6,963 bases of DNA from Ktedonobacter sp. (GTDB lineage Bacteria; Chloroflexota; Ktedonobacteria; Ktedonobacterales; Ktedonobacteraceae): assembly GCA_003450555.1 (NCBI GenBank), contig DMFQ01000100.1, positions 13,799 through 20,761 of the forward strand, in the 5' to 3' direction. The notes under the pieces are model-generated. The model was not told the DNA's origin. It did not search any database and was given only the letters and a program-made list of their open reading frames with translations. Position numbers and translations under genes: made by a program. Positions 4,843 to 6,963 of the stretch are shown piece after piece. How positions within the stretch are numbered: position 1 is the stretch's first letter; each line of letters starts with the position of its first letter.

Positions 4843-6963
4843 TTAGCGCAGCGACTCGGCAGGGAGAAAAATACGGACGGTCACCCCCTCGCCCGGAGCG
4901 CTTTTGACGGTCAGGCTGCCCCCGGCGATAGCAAGCAATGCGCTGTGCGTGAGCAAGCCGCCACCCGTACCACTTGTAGAGCTACTCGCAGAGATAATGC
5001 CTACCCCATCGTCGGCCACAATCATCTCCAGGTATGGCTCATTACGATCACACGTTGCCTTGAGCGTCAGGTGCAAACGACGATGCACGTCTGAGCCGCG
5101 CGCATGGCGTGCGGCATTGCGCAGCGCCTCTTGTACGGCAGCAAAAATGAGTTCGGCGATAGCTGGCGGCGTCACTTCATCGATACAGTTAGTAGTCTCT
5201 TCAGAAACACACCACTCGACTTCATCAAAAGCGAGTTGAAAGTCCTGCTCGAGCATCGTGCGAATCGCGTTCATCATTCCTTCGCGCTCTAAGCGGTGCG
5301 GCGCGCTTGGCCCCGTGGCACGCATCATCGAGGCAAGGCGACGATGTGCGTCGCTTATCATTTCCGCGACTTCGTCTAACACCTGTTCTGGCGGAATAGC
5401 GCTCTCCTCTGTTTGCCTGTCCTTGCCAGGAACTGAGCGCAGGGATTCCAGCCGTAGCAGAGCAAGATGCATTTGCGGCAGGATATCATCATGGAGTATA
5501 CGGCGATGCTGCGCCCCGAGTAACTTTACATCGACGATACGGCGTCGCAGTAATGCCGCAACCGCCTGCATTGCTTCGTGGTCACTTAGTGTGTCAAGAA
5601 TGCGCTGTCCACAGGCGTGAGCAAGGTCCATATCTTCATCGGTAAACGCGCCTCCATCCTCGCGCGGACCAAGGTAGAGCATCGCCACGAGGCCAAGTTC
5701 ATCATAAATCGGCAATACCCAGCAGATCATCGGCTGCCCGTCAATTGTTATACGCATGCGTGCCGGGGCACGATTTCCTCCTCCCTCCACTGTCTCGTCA
5801 ACATTGCCTGGAACAAACAGCGGAGCACCGTACATGGATTGATCTTTTGCGACGAGAGGCCAACGATAACTAAAAACACGCCTCACCGAACCGACCATGA
5901 CTGTCATACGCGCGCATTTGACCGCCAATACATCCTTACACAAATGAAAAAAGAGGTCTTCCAGACCCTTCTCGGTCTTTTGCACGTCAGTATTCAACCA
6001 GTGTCGCAGGTTCGTGCTGCGGATAAAAGGCCCAAGCAGAGCAATATAGCGGTCATGCGCGGTATAACTGCTCCATGTAAACAGGGCATAGACGCCTGTT
6101 GCAAGGGATGTAATCAGTAACAGGCTTCCAAGCGTGCTGTGTGTAAAATCCACGAGAAGCACAATGAAAATAGCCACCGTCGTTGCCACGATTACAATAC
6201 CACGCCACTGTTCAAAAAACCCGCGCCTCGCTAACGGACGCTCAATGAGTACGCCATGGCGCACGATTGAATAGCCCACCAGGAGAATAATGAGCGCCAC
6301 CACTCCCATAGCAAGCGTATCGAGTACAAGCAAATGAAGAGGGATAGAATCCAGGGGAAGAGGAGCAGGAAGAGCACCATGGTTTCGATATTCAAACCAA
6401 TCGATGATAGACCAGATACTTACTGCTCCCAGGATGGTCGTCAGGCCAACCATCAAAAAAGCAGCCAGCAATAATCCAGGGCGGGCCAGGTGCCAGGAGA
6501 GAATCGGCTCCTGGAGCAATTCTACATCGGTTGGATCATCCCAAAAGGCGGCGGAGAGAATTCGCCGCAAACCCCGCTTTTTCTTTTTGTCGTCCACTTC
6601 GTCGTCGCTAACTTGTTCAGGCGCTTTCATTTCCTGCGCTACATTGCGCCTGATAAATCCCCCAAATGCGCGCAAGACACGACTCATGCGACCAGGAGTA
6701 AACCATGGCCCAAGGGCACAGAATGTGACATAGCACAGAAAGAGCACTGGCAAGAGCACCGTCGCTGAGAACAATCCTGCTCTCGTATCGTCATACAGAT
6801 CGCCATAGGCCAACAGCCGGATAGTTCCCAGAAAGGTAAACGTCGATTGATGAAGGATGAGCATCACTAACAGAAAGCAGCCAAGTATTCCGCTACTCAC
6901 CAGCAGCGCTGGCCGCCTCCGCCGCCAATTCTGGCTGATGAGAGCGGCATAGTGAAGACCAAT
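4843..6963 (-). CDS. Multi-membrane sensor histidine kinase, HisKA_3/HATPase_c (NarL-partner type), 5'-truncated by window edge
   Basis: Predicted inner-membrane sensor kinase that autophosphorylates on His and signals to a LuxR/NarL-type response regulator, which is not in this window. The frame is open to base 6963 with no stop, giving 706 visible residues; the GTG at 6900 is residue 22 and probably internal, because SQNWRRRRPALL precedes a hydrophobic helix directly. Numbering from that GTG: hydrophobic segments about 4-27, 41-63, 140-165, 187-215, 232-252 and 256-277; between the second and third is a charged loop (VSDDEVDDKKKKRGLRR, about 97-113). A GAF-like region spans about 305-440. 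The dimerisation helix has phospho-acceptor H470 in RRILHDDILPQMH. The ATPase domain shows an N box with E591, N595 and H599 (QEALRNAARHA), a G1 box DDGVGI (630-635) and a glycine-rich GTGGG (644-648), and ends near FLPAESLR. All phosphotransfer and ATP-binding motifs are present, so it is likely functional; the ligand is unknown. Confidence 0.9.
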   Translation of the reverse strand: MGLHYAALISQNWRRRRPALLVSSGILGCFLLVMLILHQSTFTFLGTIRLLAYGDLYDDTRAGLFSATVLLPVLFLCYVTFCALGPWFTPGRMSRVLRAFGGFIRRNVAQEMKAPEQVSDDEVDDKKKKRGLRRILSAAFWDDPTDVELLQEPILSWHLARPGLLLAAFLMVGLTTILGAVSIWSIIDWFEYRNHGALPAPLPLDSIPLHLLVLDTLAMGVVALIILLVGYSIVRHGVLIERPLARRGFFEQWRGIVIVATTVAIFIVLLVDFTHSTLGSLLLITSLATGVYALFTWSSYTAHDRYIALLGPFIRSTNLRHWLNTDVQKTEKGLEDLFFHLCKDVLAVKCARMTVMVGSVRRVFSYRWPLVAKDQSMYGAPLFVPGNVDETVEGGGNRAPARMRITIDGQPMICWVLPIYDELGLVAMLYLGPREDGGAFTDEDMDLAHACGQRILDTLSDHEAMQAVAALLRRRIVDVKLLGAQHRRILHDDILPQMHLALLRLESLRSVPGKDRQTEESAIPPEQVLDEVAEMISDAHRRLASMMRATGPSAPHRLEREGMMNAIRTMLEQDFQLAFDEVEWCVSEETTNCIDEVTPPAIAELIFAAVQEALRNAARHARGSDVHRRLHLTLKATCDRNEPYLEMIVADDGVGIISASSSTSGTGGGLLTHSALLAIAGGSLTVKSAPGEGVTVRIFLPAESLR

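Noticed and set aside
5617..6120. A 167-codon open frame on the plus strand opposite the kinase
   Set aside because: Antisense to the GAF-like and membrane region of the kinase, with a translation of low-quality composition and no recognisable domain.

Overview
The window holds five protein-coding genes in two convergent blocks, two of them cut by the window edges. Base composition is moderate (roughly half G+C by eye). The gene set is a class II-type histone-deacetylase-like enzyme, a tandem GNAT, a GAF-PAS-class III nucleotidyl cyclase, an atypical SDR and a multi-membrane HisKA_3 kinase. This suits a large-genome, signalling-rich soil bacterium. A Ktedonobacteria-like member of the Chloroflexota is my best guess from general familiarity, not from a database comparison. 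No tRNA, rRNA, CRISPR array, transposase or phage gene was seen.

Plus-strand block (1-1605): the 3' part of a zinc-dependent deacetylase of the HDAC/AcuC superfamily is followed with no gap (TAG then GTG) by a tandem-GNAT N-acetyltransferase. The two are probably co-transcribed and translationally coupled. The pairing of a deacetylase with an acetyltransferase recalls the AcuC/AcuA pair of Bacillus, which acts on acetyl-CoA synthetase, but the target here is unknown.

Minus-strand block (1625-6963, transcribed leftward): first comes a 5'-truncated membrane sensor histidine kinase of the NarL/DesK-partner type. After a 219-base gap comes a NAD(P)-binding extended/atypical SDR of the NDUFA9/NmrA type. 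After a further 182-base gap comes a soluble coiled-coil-GAF-PAS-class III cyclase. The cyclase ends only 19 bases from the end of the acetyltransferase gene. Each minus-strand gap carries promoter-like or terminator-like signals, so the three genes may be separate transcription units rather than one operon.

The main points for a second look are: (a) the cyclase has alanine where class III adenylate cyclases carry the purine-selecting lysine, although the metal, transition-state and threonine positions are intact; (b) the gap upstream of the cyclase combines a perfect extended -10 element with a 10-bp perfect inverted repeat ending in a T run, and contains TGTGAG-type repeats; (c) the cyclase probably starts at a TTG with a strong Shine-Dalgarno rather than at the ATG 120 bases upstream; (d) the kinase frame is open to the window edge, so the GTG at 6900 is probably internal. 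I see no clear evidence of a wholly new multi-gene system here.
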